From: CAJJDF01 sp965657945
Lineage (GTDB): Bacteria > Bacteroidota > Bacteroidia > Flavobacteriales_D > CAJJDF01
Direction of reading: 5' to 3'
Length of the DNA: 64,000 nucleotides
Assembly (NCBI GenBank): GCA_965657945.1
Contig: CBFHPW010000004.1
Coordinates: 62,001 to 126,000, forward strand
Shown: positions 7,602-16,707 of the stretch, in pieces
How the letters are laid out: every line of letters starts with the position of its first letter
Position numbering within the stretch: position 1 is the stretch's first letter
Notes under the pieces: model-generated
The model's database searches: none
Told to the model about the DNA's origin: nothing
What the model saw: only the letters and a program-made list of their open reading frames with translations
Position numbers and translations under genes: made by a program

Positions 7602-10600
7602 TTAATTGATAATGATTTTCTTCGTAACCGTCTGGCTCTTGTTTGTTATTCTTACAGAGTACACTCCCGAAGCAATATCATTGAGTTGGATTCGATTTAT
7701 TTTATTGGTTAAGGTATTGTTGTATACCAATCTTCCATATACATCAAACACAGAGACATTGATTTGGTTTATTTTTGCGTTATCAATAGTCAAGTCAAAC
7801 TCTCCATTGTTTGGATTCGGATAAATTGAAACAGCCGAATTTAGTTCTTCTTCATTCAATGAAGTGTGATCTGAGATGTTGATATCATCCAAGGCGATAT
7901 CTGTATCCCAATTTCCTCCTGTTGTTCCAGTAAATCTCAATTTAATGACATCACCAGAAAAACCAGTTAAATCAACTAAACCTTTTTTCCATTGATTTCC
8001 TTGATTTCCTCCAATCTTAAATTGGTCGAGGTACCAGGTCGTTCCATCATATACATCTACTCTCAAGGTATCCATAGAATTTCCACCATACATATGATAC
8101 CAGAAAGATAAAAACGGAGTACCTATTGAGGTTCCTAAATCAATACAAGGAGATAACATAACTCCTGTTTTTCCAGTACAATCCGTACCTGAAGCTTCAA
8201 GGTATAAATACCTTGCAAAACCAGAGGTGTGGTCGCCAGAAGGTCCGGTTCCGTTCGAAGGTGTACTTCCAGAATTAGTTCTCCAATCGATATCATCTTT
8301 TACTCTGTTTTCAATGTTCGAAAACCCATTACTCAGATTACATGAAACATCTTCACAGTCGCTCGCATCTGAACAATTTGTAAATCCATTGAAGTTTTCA
8401 TAAAACGGAGCAGACTGAATAGGTGTGTAGTTATAAGTCAAACTCACCGTATCGTTTAAGAAATAGACATCTCCAGAAATCTCAGTCCAAGCTTCAATAA
8501 GATAGGCTCCAGGAGTGCTGAAGTTAAATTGTACAGGAAATGTATAAGGAGTAGAATTTCCTGTTGTTAATGAAGCTGATATTGTTCCAGATTGAACAGT
8601 TCCACCATTTACTCTGTACTTCACTGGAAAGTTAGAAACGGTAGTTGAACCATAATTTTCTGCTCTGACGGTAATTCCTGATAAGCCACTAACACAATCA
8701 CTAGAAGTAGGACTTATTATTGAAGTAATACCTCCATCAAGTGGTAAAACGCAGTTTAACAATCCACCTGCGTAAAATTGAGCATCAGCTCTTCTTCCAA
8801 CATTGTTCTGAGAATTCGATTTTACGGCTGCTACCGAGAACCATTGCCCCAAATTTGGGTCTGAGATAGGAATTTGAAATGAGGTTGAACTTGTTCGTCC
8901 AACTGAATCCATATATTTATTACCTAATAAGTAAATTTCATATTCGTCTGCACCTGCTACTGCTGTCCAGCTTATTTCCATAAATGTAGGGCAAACTTTT
9001 GTAACCGTTAGATTGGTTGGAATTCGAATGATAGAAAATGTATGATCTGAGGTGTCTCCCAGAGTTCCACGAATAACTCTGACCATAGCTTTGCCTGAGA
9101 CAACATTGGGTACAGCCCAATCTCGGTAGGTAGCGGTTCCAGCTGATGTACCAATACTTATCCAATTTAAACCACTATCAAGTGAATAGCTCAAGGCAAA
9201 GTTTCCAGAAGTTCCATAAGAGTCCCAGAACAATCTTTCGGTTACACCCGGAACAAATCCTTCACCACCGTTAGGGTTTATCAACTCAACTTCATCATAA
9301 ATGAATTCGTATGTTACAAAGTATTTTTGTGGTCCCTGAGGGATTGAAAATCCGTTTACTTTCAAAGAGTAGGTTCCTGCCACAGGATTATTGATAGAAA
9401 TCTGTTCCACATTATTTAATGTATCTATTCCTTTAATGGCAGGGTTGTCAAGAGTTGTCGAATTCGGAGTTGGATCTAAAATCCAAGGTAAGTAAGTTGA
9501 AGCTCCTCTCTCAAGTTTTGCATCCAGGTTATTTACCAAAGCTTTTGAAGCAGAAGTACTTGCTTCATAGTCATGCCAATAAACCATTACTTTTACCTCT
9601 GCAACATTTGCAGGTATAACGATGTTGTGAGAATTGGTATTTCCTGTTGTCAATGTTGAGCTAAAGTATCTAGTTTGTTCAATTGCTCTAATAGCCCTTA
9701 AAGCATTAACTCTTCCAAATCCATATTTGAAATCTGGACCCACATTTCCGAAATCATCAGCAGAATTTAGAATGATTGCTTTCATCAAACCTGACTCAGG
9801 CCTTACTCCAGATTTTGCCTCGTAGGCATGATACATTTGAGCCAATACCCCAGAAATTCCAGGAGCTGCTGCGGAGGTACCACTTCCATATGCATAAGTG
9901 TTGTTAGGGTCTGTTGAGTAATTTCCATTTCCATGTGCTGCAATATCTGGTTTTATTCTTCCGTCATCCGCAGGACCTCTACTACTAGATGTTGCCAGAT
10001 TTGTACCGGTTTCCAAATTAGCTGTTGCAATAACATTTTTTGCTTGTTTATGACCTCCAGTAATGTTACCCCACTGAGTTCCTGCACCGTATCCGCAGTT
10101 GTTGTTATTTGAATTCCCTGCAGAGAACACTTGGATTAAAGTTGGGTTTAACCTAATTTCTTGATCGACTGTTCTTGCCAAGGAAGTATATCCCGCGTTA
10201 CACCCATTAGAGTATGAGGATGAGAAGATGACAGCTGAGTCATTCGTGTGAACGTTCACCGTATTTGGCAATGAGGAAGAATACTGTCTGATGATAATAT
10301 CCGCACCAGTTGCCATTCCTTTCATGGTAGGGTCAACATTCCCAGCTCCTCCCACAATTCCAGCAACCATGTCTCCATGACTTCCTAAATCGGCTGTAAC
10401 TCCTGGTTGTGTTATTCTACCTGTAAAATCAATATGTGGCCCCACAATTCCATCATCATTCACAGCTACAACGACTCCCGTTCCATCATATTTCCGACCA
10501 CCATTGTATCTTGTATTGATTGAAGTAGAACGATGCATGTTTCTAGATAAATCATGTTCAGGTTTTCCTGGTTCTGGTGTCAAATCAATTAATCTTATGC

Positions 10601-11180
10601 CTTCATGGTTGAACAATGATGTCACTTTATTTTTACTGACAACAACCAAAGTCTTCTTTACAAATTCATTTTTTGATTTAATTCGGCTGATGTAAGGTCT
10701 TAGCTTTTCGATTTGTTTCTCAAAGTCCAAATCCTGATAAAAGCTAATGTATAGAACTACCTCATCTTCTTCTAGCGCCCATTCCGGGTATGGAGTACTT
10801 ATTGCTAAGTCAGTAATTCTGTCGCTATTCAAAACTTCCATAACGCTTCTCGCTCCAAAATTTTTTAATAAAACTTTATTAAAATTGGACGGGAATGAAA
10901 TTAAATAAGTATTCATCGGGATGTACTCTTGAAATTTCAATCCAAGCGCATTCATTTTTTCTTTATTTTCTTGAGTAGGGATACGATCAAATTGCACAAA
11001 CCGATAGTATTTGCCTTCTACCAGAGGTTGATTCGAGTTGGACGAAATGAATTTGTCAATATTATGTGGATAAAATTGCGTTCCAGTTTTAAGATCAATT
11101 GGAAGCGAGTTTTGGACGTTCTGTCCAATTAAGTTGCTCGTTAGAAGCACTGTAACAAAAATGTTGTAAATTTTTTTCAT
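7602..11180 (-). CDS. S8 family serine peptidase with T9SS sorting domain
   Basis: This 1192-residue secreted subtilase has a signal peptide (cleavage likely after LIGQ), a propeptide-like region to about residue 215, then the catalytic domain. Asp242 is in VAVNDDGI, His268 in SHGDMVAG, the oxyanion Asn356 in FSAGNS, and nucleophile Ser436 in GTSAAAP. After it come a jelly-roll-like region (about 510-640), a domain rich in NPNGGE-type residues (640-720), an Fn3 domain (725-805), a CARDB-like segment (820-930) and a MAM-like lectin fold ending in DIALDDINIS. The last 75 residues (YPNPNNGEFDL to KKIIIN) are a T9SS type A sorting domain, so it is exported to the surface or medium. Its own terminator follows. 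Confidence 0.92.
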   Translation of the reverse strand: MKKIYNIFVTVLLTSNLIGQNVQNSLPIDLKTGTQFYPHNIDKFISSNSNQPLVEGKYYRFVQFDRIPTQENKEKMNALGLKFQEYIPMNTYLISFPSNFNKVLLKNFGARSVMEVLNSDRITDLAISTPYPEWALEEDEVVLYISFYQDLDFEKQIEKLRPYISRIKSKNEFVKKTLVVVSKNKVTSLFNHEGIRLIDLTPEPGKPEHDLSRNMHRSTSINTRYNGGRKYDGTGVVVAVNDDGIVGPHIDFTGRITQPGVTADLGSHGDMVAGIVGGAGNVDPTMKGMATGADIIIRQYSSSLPNTVNVHTNDSAVIFSSSYSNGCNAGYTSLARTVDQEIRLNPTLIQVFSAGNSNNNNCGYGAGTQWGNITGGHKQAKNVIATANLETGTNLATSSSRGPADDGRIKPDIAAHGNGNYSTDPNNTYAYGSGTSAAAPGISGVLAQMYHAYEAKSGVRPESGLMKAIILNSADDFGNVGPDFKYGFGRVNALRAIRAIEQTRYFSSTLTTGNTNSHNIVIPANVAEVKVMVYWHDYEASTSASKALVNNLDAKLERGASTYLPWILDPTPNSTTLDNPAIKGIDTLNNVEQISINNPVAGTYSLKVNGFSIPQGPQKYFVTYEFIYDEVELINPNGGEGFVPGVTERLFWDSYGTSGNFALSYSLDSGLNWISIGTSAGTATYRDWAVPNVVSGKAMVRVIRGTLGDTSDHTFSIIRIPTNLTVTKVCPTFMEISWTAVAGADEYEIYLLGNKYMDSVGRTSSTSFQIPISDPNLGQWFSVAAVKSNSQNNVGRRADAQFYAGGLLNCVLPLDGGITSIISPTSSDCVSGLSGITVRAENYGSTTVSNFPVKYRVNGGTVQSGTISASLTTGNSTPYTFPVQFNFSTPGAYLIEAWTEISGDVYFLNDTVSLTYNYTPIQSAPFYENFNGFTNCSDASDCEDVSCNLSNGFSNIENRVKDDIDWRTNSGSTPSNGTGPSGDHTSGFARYLYLEASGTDCTGKTGVMLSPCIDLGTSIGTPFLSFWYHMYGGNSMDTLRVDVYDGTTWYLDQFKIGGNQGNQWKKGLVDLTGFSGDVIKLRFTGTTGGNWDTDIALDDINISDHTSLNEEELNSAVSIYPNPNNGEFDLTIDNAKINQINVSVFDVYGRLVYNNTLTNKINRIQLNDIASGVYSVRITNKSQTVTKKIIIN

Positions 11181-11360
11181 GAGTTGTTATTAATAATCTC
11201 TCTAAATTACGTGTTTGATAAATGAATTGCAAATTTTACTAAGTGTTAAAAAAATATGAAATTCCAATTAATTCTAAACGAAGAAGTTCTCATACTTTTA
11301 GTTAACCTTTCCTTGTTTAAATCATTCGCACAAAATCTAACATATTAGGGTTTCTTTACT

Positions 11361-11368
11361 TAATTTTG
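11361..11368 (+). promoter_or_regulatory. Candidate -7 box of the ferredoxin reductase operon
   Basis: TAATTTTG matches TAnnTTTG exactly, 22 nt before the ATG at 11391. The upstream -33 region shows no clear TTG. Confidence 0.42.
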
Positions 11369-11390
11369 GACTCAATTTCAAACCTACGTT

Positions 11391-12398
11391 ATGATAGAAA
11401 CAGATATTTTAATAATCGGAGCTGGACCAACTGGTCTTTTTACTGTATTTGAAGCAGGATTATTGAAACTAAAATGCCATTTAATTGATTCATTGCCTCA
11501 GGCAGGTGGACAATGTTCAGAGATATATCCTAAGAAACCAATTTACGACATACCTGCTTACCCAGAAATCTTAGCAGGAGATTTGACAGATAGATTGATG
11601 GAACAAATTAAACCATTCAATCCCGGATTTACATTGGGAGAGTCGGCCGTAGCAATTGATAAACAAGAAGATGGAAGTTTTATTGTTACCACAAATAGAG
11701 GGACAAAACACAAAGCCCCAGTAGTAGCAATTGCGGGTGGATTGGGTGTTTTCGAACCAAGAAAACCGCCAATTGAAAACTTATCGACTTTTGAAGATAA
11801 AGGAATTGAATACATTATAAAAGACCCAGAATTTTACCGGGGAAAAGATGTTGTGATATCGGGTGGCGGTGATTCTGCATTGGATTGGGCTTATTTTTTA
11901 GCCAATGGAGTGGCAAAAAGTGTAGCGCTTGTTCATAGAAGAAACTCATTCAGAGGACATTTAGACTCCGTTCAGAAAGTGATGGATATGGCTGATAAAG
12001 GACAATTAAATTTAATAACTGAGGCAGAAGTTGTAGGAGTTGAGGGTGGCAATTCTTTGAATGAAGTGCTTATTAAACACAAAACTCAAGGAGAAATAAA
12101 GCTTACGACTGACCATTGGATTCCGTTGTTTGGTCTTTCGCCAAAATTGGGGCCAATTGCCGATTGGGGATTGAATATCTCAAAGAATTCGATTGAGGTC
12201 AATACTTTTGACTACAGCACAAACATTGATGGGATATACGCAATTGGTGATGTAAATACCTATCCTGGTAAATTGAAATTGATTTTGTGTGGTTTCCATG
12301 AAGCCACGTTAATGGTGCAATCTGCATTTGCAAGAATTTACCCGGATAAGAAAAATGTATTGAAATACACGACCGTAAATGGAGTAAATGGTTTTTAA
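11391..12398 (+). CDS. Ferredoxin-NADP reductase, thioredoxin-reductase-like
   Basis: The 335-residue flavoprotein has an FAD-binding GAGPTG at 10-15, an NADP-binding GGGDSALDW near residue 156 and a C-terminal FAD motif reading GIYAIGDVNTYPGK. It lacks the CxxC redox pair of true thioredoxin reductases, as in YumC-type ferredoxin-NADP(+) oxidoreductases. It would pass electrons between NADPH and a ferredoxin. The gene for a 2Fe-2S ferredoxin starts 13 bp after its stop, giving an obvious partner. A promoter-like box is 22 nt upstream. Which final oxidoreductase receives the electrons is not shown in this window. Confidence 0.88.
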   Translation: MIETDILIIGAGPTGLFTVFEAGLLKLKCHLIDSLPQAGGQCSEIYPKKPIYDIPAYPEILAGDLTDRLMEQIKPFNPGFTLGESAVAIDKQEDGSFIVTTNRGTKHKAPVVAIAGGLGVFEPRKPPIENLSTFEDKGIEYIIKDPEFYRGKDVVISGGGDSALDWAYFLANGVAKSVALVHRRNSFRGHLDSVQKVMDMADKGQLNLITEAEVVGVEGGNSLNEVLIKHKTQGEIKLTTDHWIPLFGLSPKLGPIADWGLNISKNSIEVNTFDYSTNIDGIYAIGDVNTYPGKLKLILCGFHEATLMVQSAFARIYPDKKNVLKYTTVNGVNGF

Positions 12399-12411
12399 TT
12401 AAAAAGAAGAA

Positions 12412-12741
12412 ATGGAAGACAGTATAATTAAAGTGACCGTTATTGACAGGGAAGGAGTGGCTCACGAGTTAGAAGCTCCTACCGACATGAATATGAACAT
12501 GATGGAAGTTTGTAAGTCATACGAATTACCCGTAGAGGGAACTTGTGGAGGAATGGCGATGTGTGCTTCTTGTCATATGTATGTGGAGTCTGACACGGCT
12601 TTACCCGAAAAATCTGATGACGAGGAAGACATGTTGGATGAGGCGTTTTTTGTGGATGACGAAAAAAGCAGATTAGGATGTCAGCTTCATATAACGTCTG
12701 AGCTGAATAACCTAGTTGTAAAACTAGCTCCTGTAGGATAA
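12412..12741 (+). CDS. 2Fe-2S ferredoxin, adrenodoxin-like
   Basis: The 109-residue protein has the 2Fe-2S ligand pattern C-x5-C-x2-C-x35-C, with Cys45, Cys51, Cys54 and Cys90. The signature GTCGGMAMCASC matches the vertebrate/bacterial adrenodoxin type rather than the plant type. It is acidic, with a DDEEDMLDEA patch around residues 69-78 of the kind that docks to reductases. It directly follows the ferredoxin-NADP reductase gene, so the pair forms a small electron-transfer chain. The final acceptor (for instance a P450 or an iron-sulfur assembly step) is not encoded nearby. Confidence 0.92.
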   Translation: MEDSIIKVTVIDREGVAHELEAPTDMNMNMMEVCKSYELPVEGTCGGMAMCASCHMYVESDTALPEKSDDEEDMLDEAFFVDDEKSRLGCQLHITSELNNLVVKLAPVG

Positions 12742-12770
12742 TAAAACCTACTTATTTAGTAAGTTTACAA

Positions 12771-14228
12771 ATGACTTCAAATAAAATAGATAGCCGAATT
12801 ACTCAATTAATCGTGAGTGTTTCGGCTTTTTTATTGGTCTATGTTGCCTTATTCTCCGTAAAACATTATGCAGATTCTGAATCAATGAATCACTATTTTA
12901 TCGTGGAATCAGTTTTTACAAACCCCGTCATGGCATTGGATCATTGGGGCAAACCGCTTTTTATTGCTTTGTCGTGTCTTTTTTCATTTTTTGGAGATCG
13001 AGGGGTTATGATTTTTAATGTGTTAGTCATGATTTTGAGTGCCCTAATATCGTTCAAGCTGTCCAGAAAGTTAGGAGCTAAATATAGTTTTATAGCTCCC
13101 GTTTTGTTACTATTTGCTCCCGTGTATTATCCTTTTGCTCAATCTTGTCTCACAGAGCCACTTTTTGGTTTGGTGGCAATATACTCGGCATTATTATTTG
13201 CTAATAAACGCTATACGTTTGCTGCTATCGTTATTTCCTTCATTATTTATTCAAGGTCAGAGGGAATACTTTTTTTACCCATTTATTTTATGGCTCTTCT
13301 TCTCAAAAATGAATGGAAACCCTTGCCTTTTTTGGGCGTTGGATTTCTTTCTTATAGTTTGTTGGGCGCACTACTTGGTAAAGGTTTCTTATGGTATTTT
13401 TACGATTATCCATATAGTTCCATTGTCAGTTTTTATGGAACTGGACCTTTTTGGAATTGGTTTATTCACTACGAATCTATAGTTGGACTGCCTTTTGCCA
13501 TTTTGATTGTAGTTAGTTTCGTTTTGTTAACCTTTCAAACGCTTTTGAAGCTGAGGAATTCTTTGAACTCTCAAAACCTAGTTTTGATTTATTTGATAAC
13601 GGTTCCTGCTGCAATTTATATTTTCGGCCATTCTTTTCTTTGGTACAAAGGTTGGAGTGCCTCGGTTGGTCTTCCCAGAATTGTTGGAGGAGTTCTGCCT
13701 TTGATAGCTGTATTTACTACTGTTAGTACAAATAAGTTATTGTCTTATGTCCCTTTTTTTTGGTTCAAAAAAAGGGGGCATTTTTTGGCCATTATTCTGT
13801 TTGCTTGTTGGATGGTTATCTTTACTTTTTCAGGAAAAAAGAGTGTTATTTTATCGCAACCGAATGACATGAATAAGTTGATTAATGAATCCATTGATTG
13901 GCTCGAAAACGAGGGCTATCCTAAGGAAAAAGAGAGTGTTGTGGTGTATAAAACAGATTATTTGGTTCATTTTGGGGTGAACCCAAAGAAAGAAGAAAAG
14001 TCTTTTCTCAAAACTAATATTCATAGAAGAACCCAACCTGAAAAAGAATTAGAATCGGGCGATTTGATCGTGTGGGATGGACAAACAACACCCAACGAGG
14101 GCGGAATCTCATTTTTGTCCCTTGATACAAATTCTCATTTTGAAAAGCTCGCCACATTTTATCCGCCCGTCAATTTTAAGGTATTGGGAGGTGGGAATTA
14201 TTTTATAGTGATTTTTAAAAGAAAGTAA
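12771..14228 (+). CDS. Polytopic GT-C-like membrane protein
   Basis: The 485-residue protein has about ten hydrophobic helices in the first 370 residues and a soluble C-terminal part of roughly 115 residues. Its layout, with a charged early loop, FAQSCLTEPLFGL near residue 118 and a YSRSEGILFLP stretch near 160, resembles GT-C fold mannosyltransferases that use lipid-linked sugars. I cannot assign it to a named family or confirm catalytic residues, so the function is open. It starts 29 bp after the ferredoxin gene and may be cotranscribed. Its stop codon abuts that of the convergent patatin gene with no terminator between them. Confidence 0.6.
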   Translation: MTSNKIDSRITQLIVSVSAFLLVYVALFSVKHYADSESMNHYFIVESVFTNPVMALDHWGKPLFIALSCLFSFFGDRGVMIFNVLVMILSALISFKLSRKLGAKYSFIAPVLLLFAPVYYPFAQSCLTEPLFGLVAIYSALLFANKRYTFAAIVISFIIYSRSEGILFLPIYFMALLLKNEWKPLPFLGVGFLSYSLLGALLGKGFLWYFYDYPYSSIVSFYGTGPFWNWFIHYESIVGLPFAILIVVSFVLLTFQTLLKLRNSLNSQNLVLIYLITVPAAIYIFGHSFLWYKGWSASVGLPRIVGGVLPLIAVFTTVSTNKLLSYVPFFWFKKRGHFLAIILFACWMVIFTFSGKKSVILSQPNDMNKLINESIDWLENEGYPKEKESVVVYKTDYLVHFGVNPKKEEKSFLKTNIHRRTQPEKELESGDLIVWDGQTTPNEGGISFLSLDTNSHFEKLATFYPPVNFKVLGGGNYFIVIFKRK

Positions 14229-16532
14229 TTACAATACATCTAGACCTTTTCGATTAAAAACTAAGAAGTTGAAATTAAACAGAAAAGACCATTTTTCTTG
14301 TCGGTGATCCATGTAATTTGTGGTGAAACTAACTGGTCCAAGTGGACTATTGATAACAATAATTCCAGACAGAATGTAATTTCTCTTCGTAGCCCTTATA
14401 TTGGGGGAAAACTCAGCTCTTTTATTATTGTTGATGATGTTGGCATAAGGCAAAAAGGCGTATCCTTCTAGACGAAAATCAAGAAGTTTATAGATGTTGA
14501 GAACATTTTTTATTCCAACCGCAGCGTAGGTATGGGAGGCAAATTGAGGAATAAACTGAGTTTGGGTTTCTGGAATTGGACTAAACTGTGGAGCAAATAA
14601 AACACTAGAAGTATAGTTGTTGAAAAAATCTTGAAGAGAGTGAACCCCCTCAAGTTCTAAACCCAATGAATATTTTTTATTAATGGTAAAGTATTGCTCG
14701 TAATTCACCGAGAACTGAAACCAATCATGCTCGATTCTGTTAACCGTATCATTTGTAAGTAATGAAGTAGAGCCTGCTCTATTTATTTCAATTCCATCTA
14801 CGTAACCCGCTTTTAGTTTCAGTTTACTTCCAGTTTTTGAATAATAGAAATTATCCAACGAATTAAACTCATATTCTAAGTCAATTTTATTTACAAAAAA
14901 CTCTGTTACATCGGCAGTGTCAACAGAGAGAAATTGGTCTGTCTGGTAATACTCATTTTGAAAAAATCCGTTATTAAAACTAGCAACGAGTTTTCCCTTA
15001 TTTTCTATTGGCAAACCAATAGAAACACCAGCAAAAGTTTCGTTTTTGATTAAATAGGAAGGTTTTGTATCTTCAAAAAAAGTGGAAAAACTGCGGTAAT
15101 AATCCCATCTATTGTAAGTGAGGTGTGGCTCAATGTAAAAAGGTAAATCTAACGGAAAATCAATTCTTGGAGCGATGTCTAAGGAGTTGTAAAACCTTCC
15201 AAAATAAAAGTTTCCGGAGGCTGTAAGGGACAAATACTTATTGATGAATTTGTAATCCAATCCCAAATAACCAGTGTTATTGGATTTTGAGGTAAAACTT
15301 CCACCAACTCTAAAATCAAAATCGGGAGTTTTTTTTACTCTTAATGTTAAGGTATAAGAGGAATCTCCTGGTTTCATAAAAAGGCTAGGGAACATGAACT
15401 CAATTTTATCGTCTGTTACCAGTCTAAAAAAACGAGGCTGCAATTCCGACAACGTAATCACTTTGTTTTTATCTTTTAACGTACTAATAATATATTGTTC
15501 CTCTCTTTTGTTCAACCCTTCAATTTCGATGTTCGAAATAATGATTTGCTTGTTGCGAGCCTCAAAGAGCTTTTGTCTTTTTGCTTTGAGCTCATTCGTG
15601 TCAATTCGGGCAGAAACCAGTCTTTTGATAGAATCCATTTTTTCTAGTGTTTCTTCATATCCCCTTAAGATTGCAATTCTAGTTTTTTCAAATTCAAAAG
15701 TTCCAATCTCATCCACTTTGGGACGTATGATTAAACTGTTTTCGCAGTTGATTTCAAAGTTTGACTTCGTCTGAATCATCCCCGTAACTTGAGAAAGCAA
15801 ATCATATTCCTTTGGTTTTTGTCGAGGTGCAGTTACCGAACTTCCCAGAATTACATCGGGCATAAAATCTTCGTACATTACGTCAGCAGGAAAATTATTG
15901 TACAATCCACCATCTACTAATATTTTGTTTTCGATTCGTAAAGGTGGAATGTAGAACGGGAAAGTCATAGATGCTCTCACAGCTTGAGAAAGGTTTCCCT
16001 TTTTAAAAACAACTTCTTTATTTGCATCTATATCTGATGCTACACATCGGAATGGGACTAGTAAACTGTCGAAGTTATAGTTGGCTTGATTTGAAGCTTG
16101 AGAAAATTGTTCCAACATAAAAAAATCAATTAATGCTGGATTAGTGAAGTTGAGAGGAATAGTAGAAGGAAGGTTAAAGTTTTTATCGAAACTGAAGTTT
16201 ACGATTCCAGCATTTTTTTGACTCTGTTTGAAAAAGAACGTATACTTTTTGTCTATTTCTCCATTGGCGATGGCAAAATATTCTTCGGAAGAGGCCATTT
16301 CCATAATTTGAGAAGGAGTATACCCAATTGCATAAAGACTTCCTACAAGCGCACCTGCAGAAGTTCCAGTTATGTAATCAATTGGAATCCCATGTTCTTC
16401 CAAAGCCATAATGACTCCAATGTGCGCCATGCCCGATGCACCACCGCCACTCATGACAAGTCCAACCTTTTGTGATTTTAACGCAAAATGCACAAAACAA
16501 AGAATAACCAATATTGAATATCGTTTAATCAA
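14229..16532 (-). CDS. Patatin-like phospholipase with outer-membrane barrel
   Basis: The 767-residue protein has a hydrophobic N-terminal segment, then a patatin domain. Its oxyanion-hole motif is SGGGASG (28-34), the nucleophile elbow is GTSAG with Ser58, and the catalytic aspartate is Asp207 in DGGLYNNFP. Residues from about 325 to 400 look like a POTRA domain, and the rest is a beta-rich Omp85-type barrel ending in LLFNFNFLVF. This matches PlpD-like (type Vd) or Bacteroidota patatin-barrel lipases, which anchor a lipase in the outer membrane. The start codon is TTG, because an in-frame stop lies just upstream and there is no ATG. A GAAGGA sequence precedes it. Confidence 0.87.
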   Translation of the reverse strand: MIKRYSILVILCFVHFALKSQKVGLVMSGGGASGMAHIGVIMALEEHGIPIDYITGTSAGALVGSLYAIGYTPSQIMEMASSEEYFAIANGEIDKKYTFFFKQSQKNAGIVNFSFDKNFNLPSTIPLNFTNPALIDFFMLEQFSQASNQANYNFDSLLVPFRCVASDIDANKEVVFKKGNLSQAVRASMTFPFYIPPLRIENKILVDGGLYNNFPADVMYEDFMPDVILGSSVTAPRQKPKEYDLLSQVTGMIQTKSNFEINCENSLIIRPKVDEIGTFEFEKTRIAILRGYEETLEKMDSIKRLVSARIDTNELKAKRQKLFEARNKQIIISNIEIEGLNKREEQYIISTLKDKNKVITLSELQPRFFRLVTDDKIEFMFPSLFMKPGDSSYTLTLRVKKTPDFDFRVGGSFTSKSNNTGYLGLDYKFINKYLSLTASGNFYFGRFYNSLDIAPRIDFPLDLPFYIEPHLTYNRWDYYRSFSTFFEDTKPSYLIKNETFAGVSIGLPIENKGKLVASFNNGFFQNEYYQTDQFLSVDTADVTEFFVNKIDLEYEFNSLDNFYYSKTGSKLKLKAGYVDGIEINRAGSTSLLTNDTVNRIEHDWFQFSVNYEQYFTINKKYSLGLELEGVHSLQDFFNNYTSSVLFAPQFSPIPETQTQFIPQFASHTYAAVGIKNVLNIYKLLDFRLEGYAFLPYANIINNNKRAEFSPNIRATKRNYILSGIIVINSPLGPVSFTTNYMDHRQEKWSFLFNFNFLVFNRKGLDVL

Positions 16533-16574
16533 ATTCCTTCAACAAGTTTTAATAGTTTTAATCTGTTCTACTTT

Positions 16575-16582
16575 CAAAGTTA
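16575..16582 (-). promoter_or_regulatory. Candidate -7 box of the patatin gene
   Basis: The minus strand reads TAACTTTG, an exact TAnnTTTG match 42 nt before the TTG start codon. The -33 region is not clear. Confidence 0.42.
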
Positions 16583-16707
16583 CATATTATATTAAGGTTG
16601 AAAACACAAGTTTAAACGAATTCGTAATTTTTTTTATTTTATTCGGTTCATTATGTTTCATATCACTACTTTTTCTCTTATTTTTATGCGACTAAAATAA
16701 TAGAACT

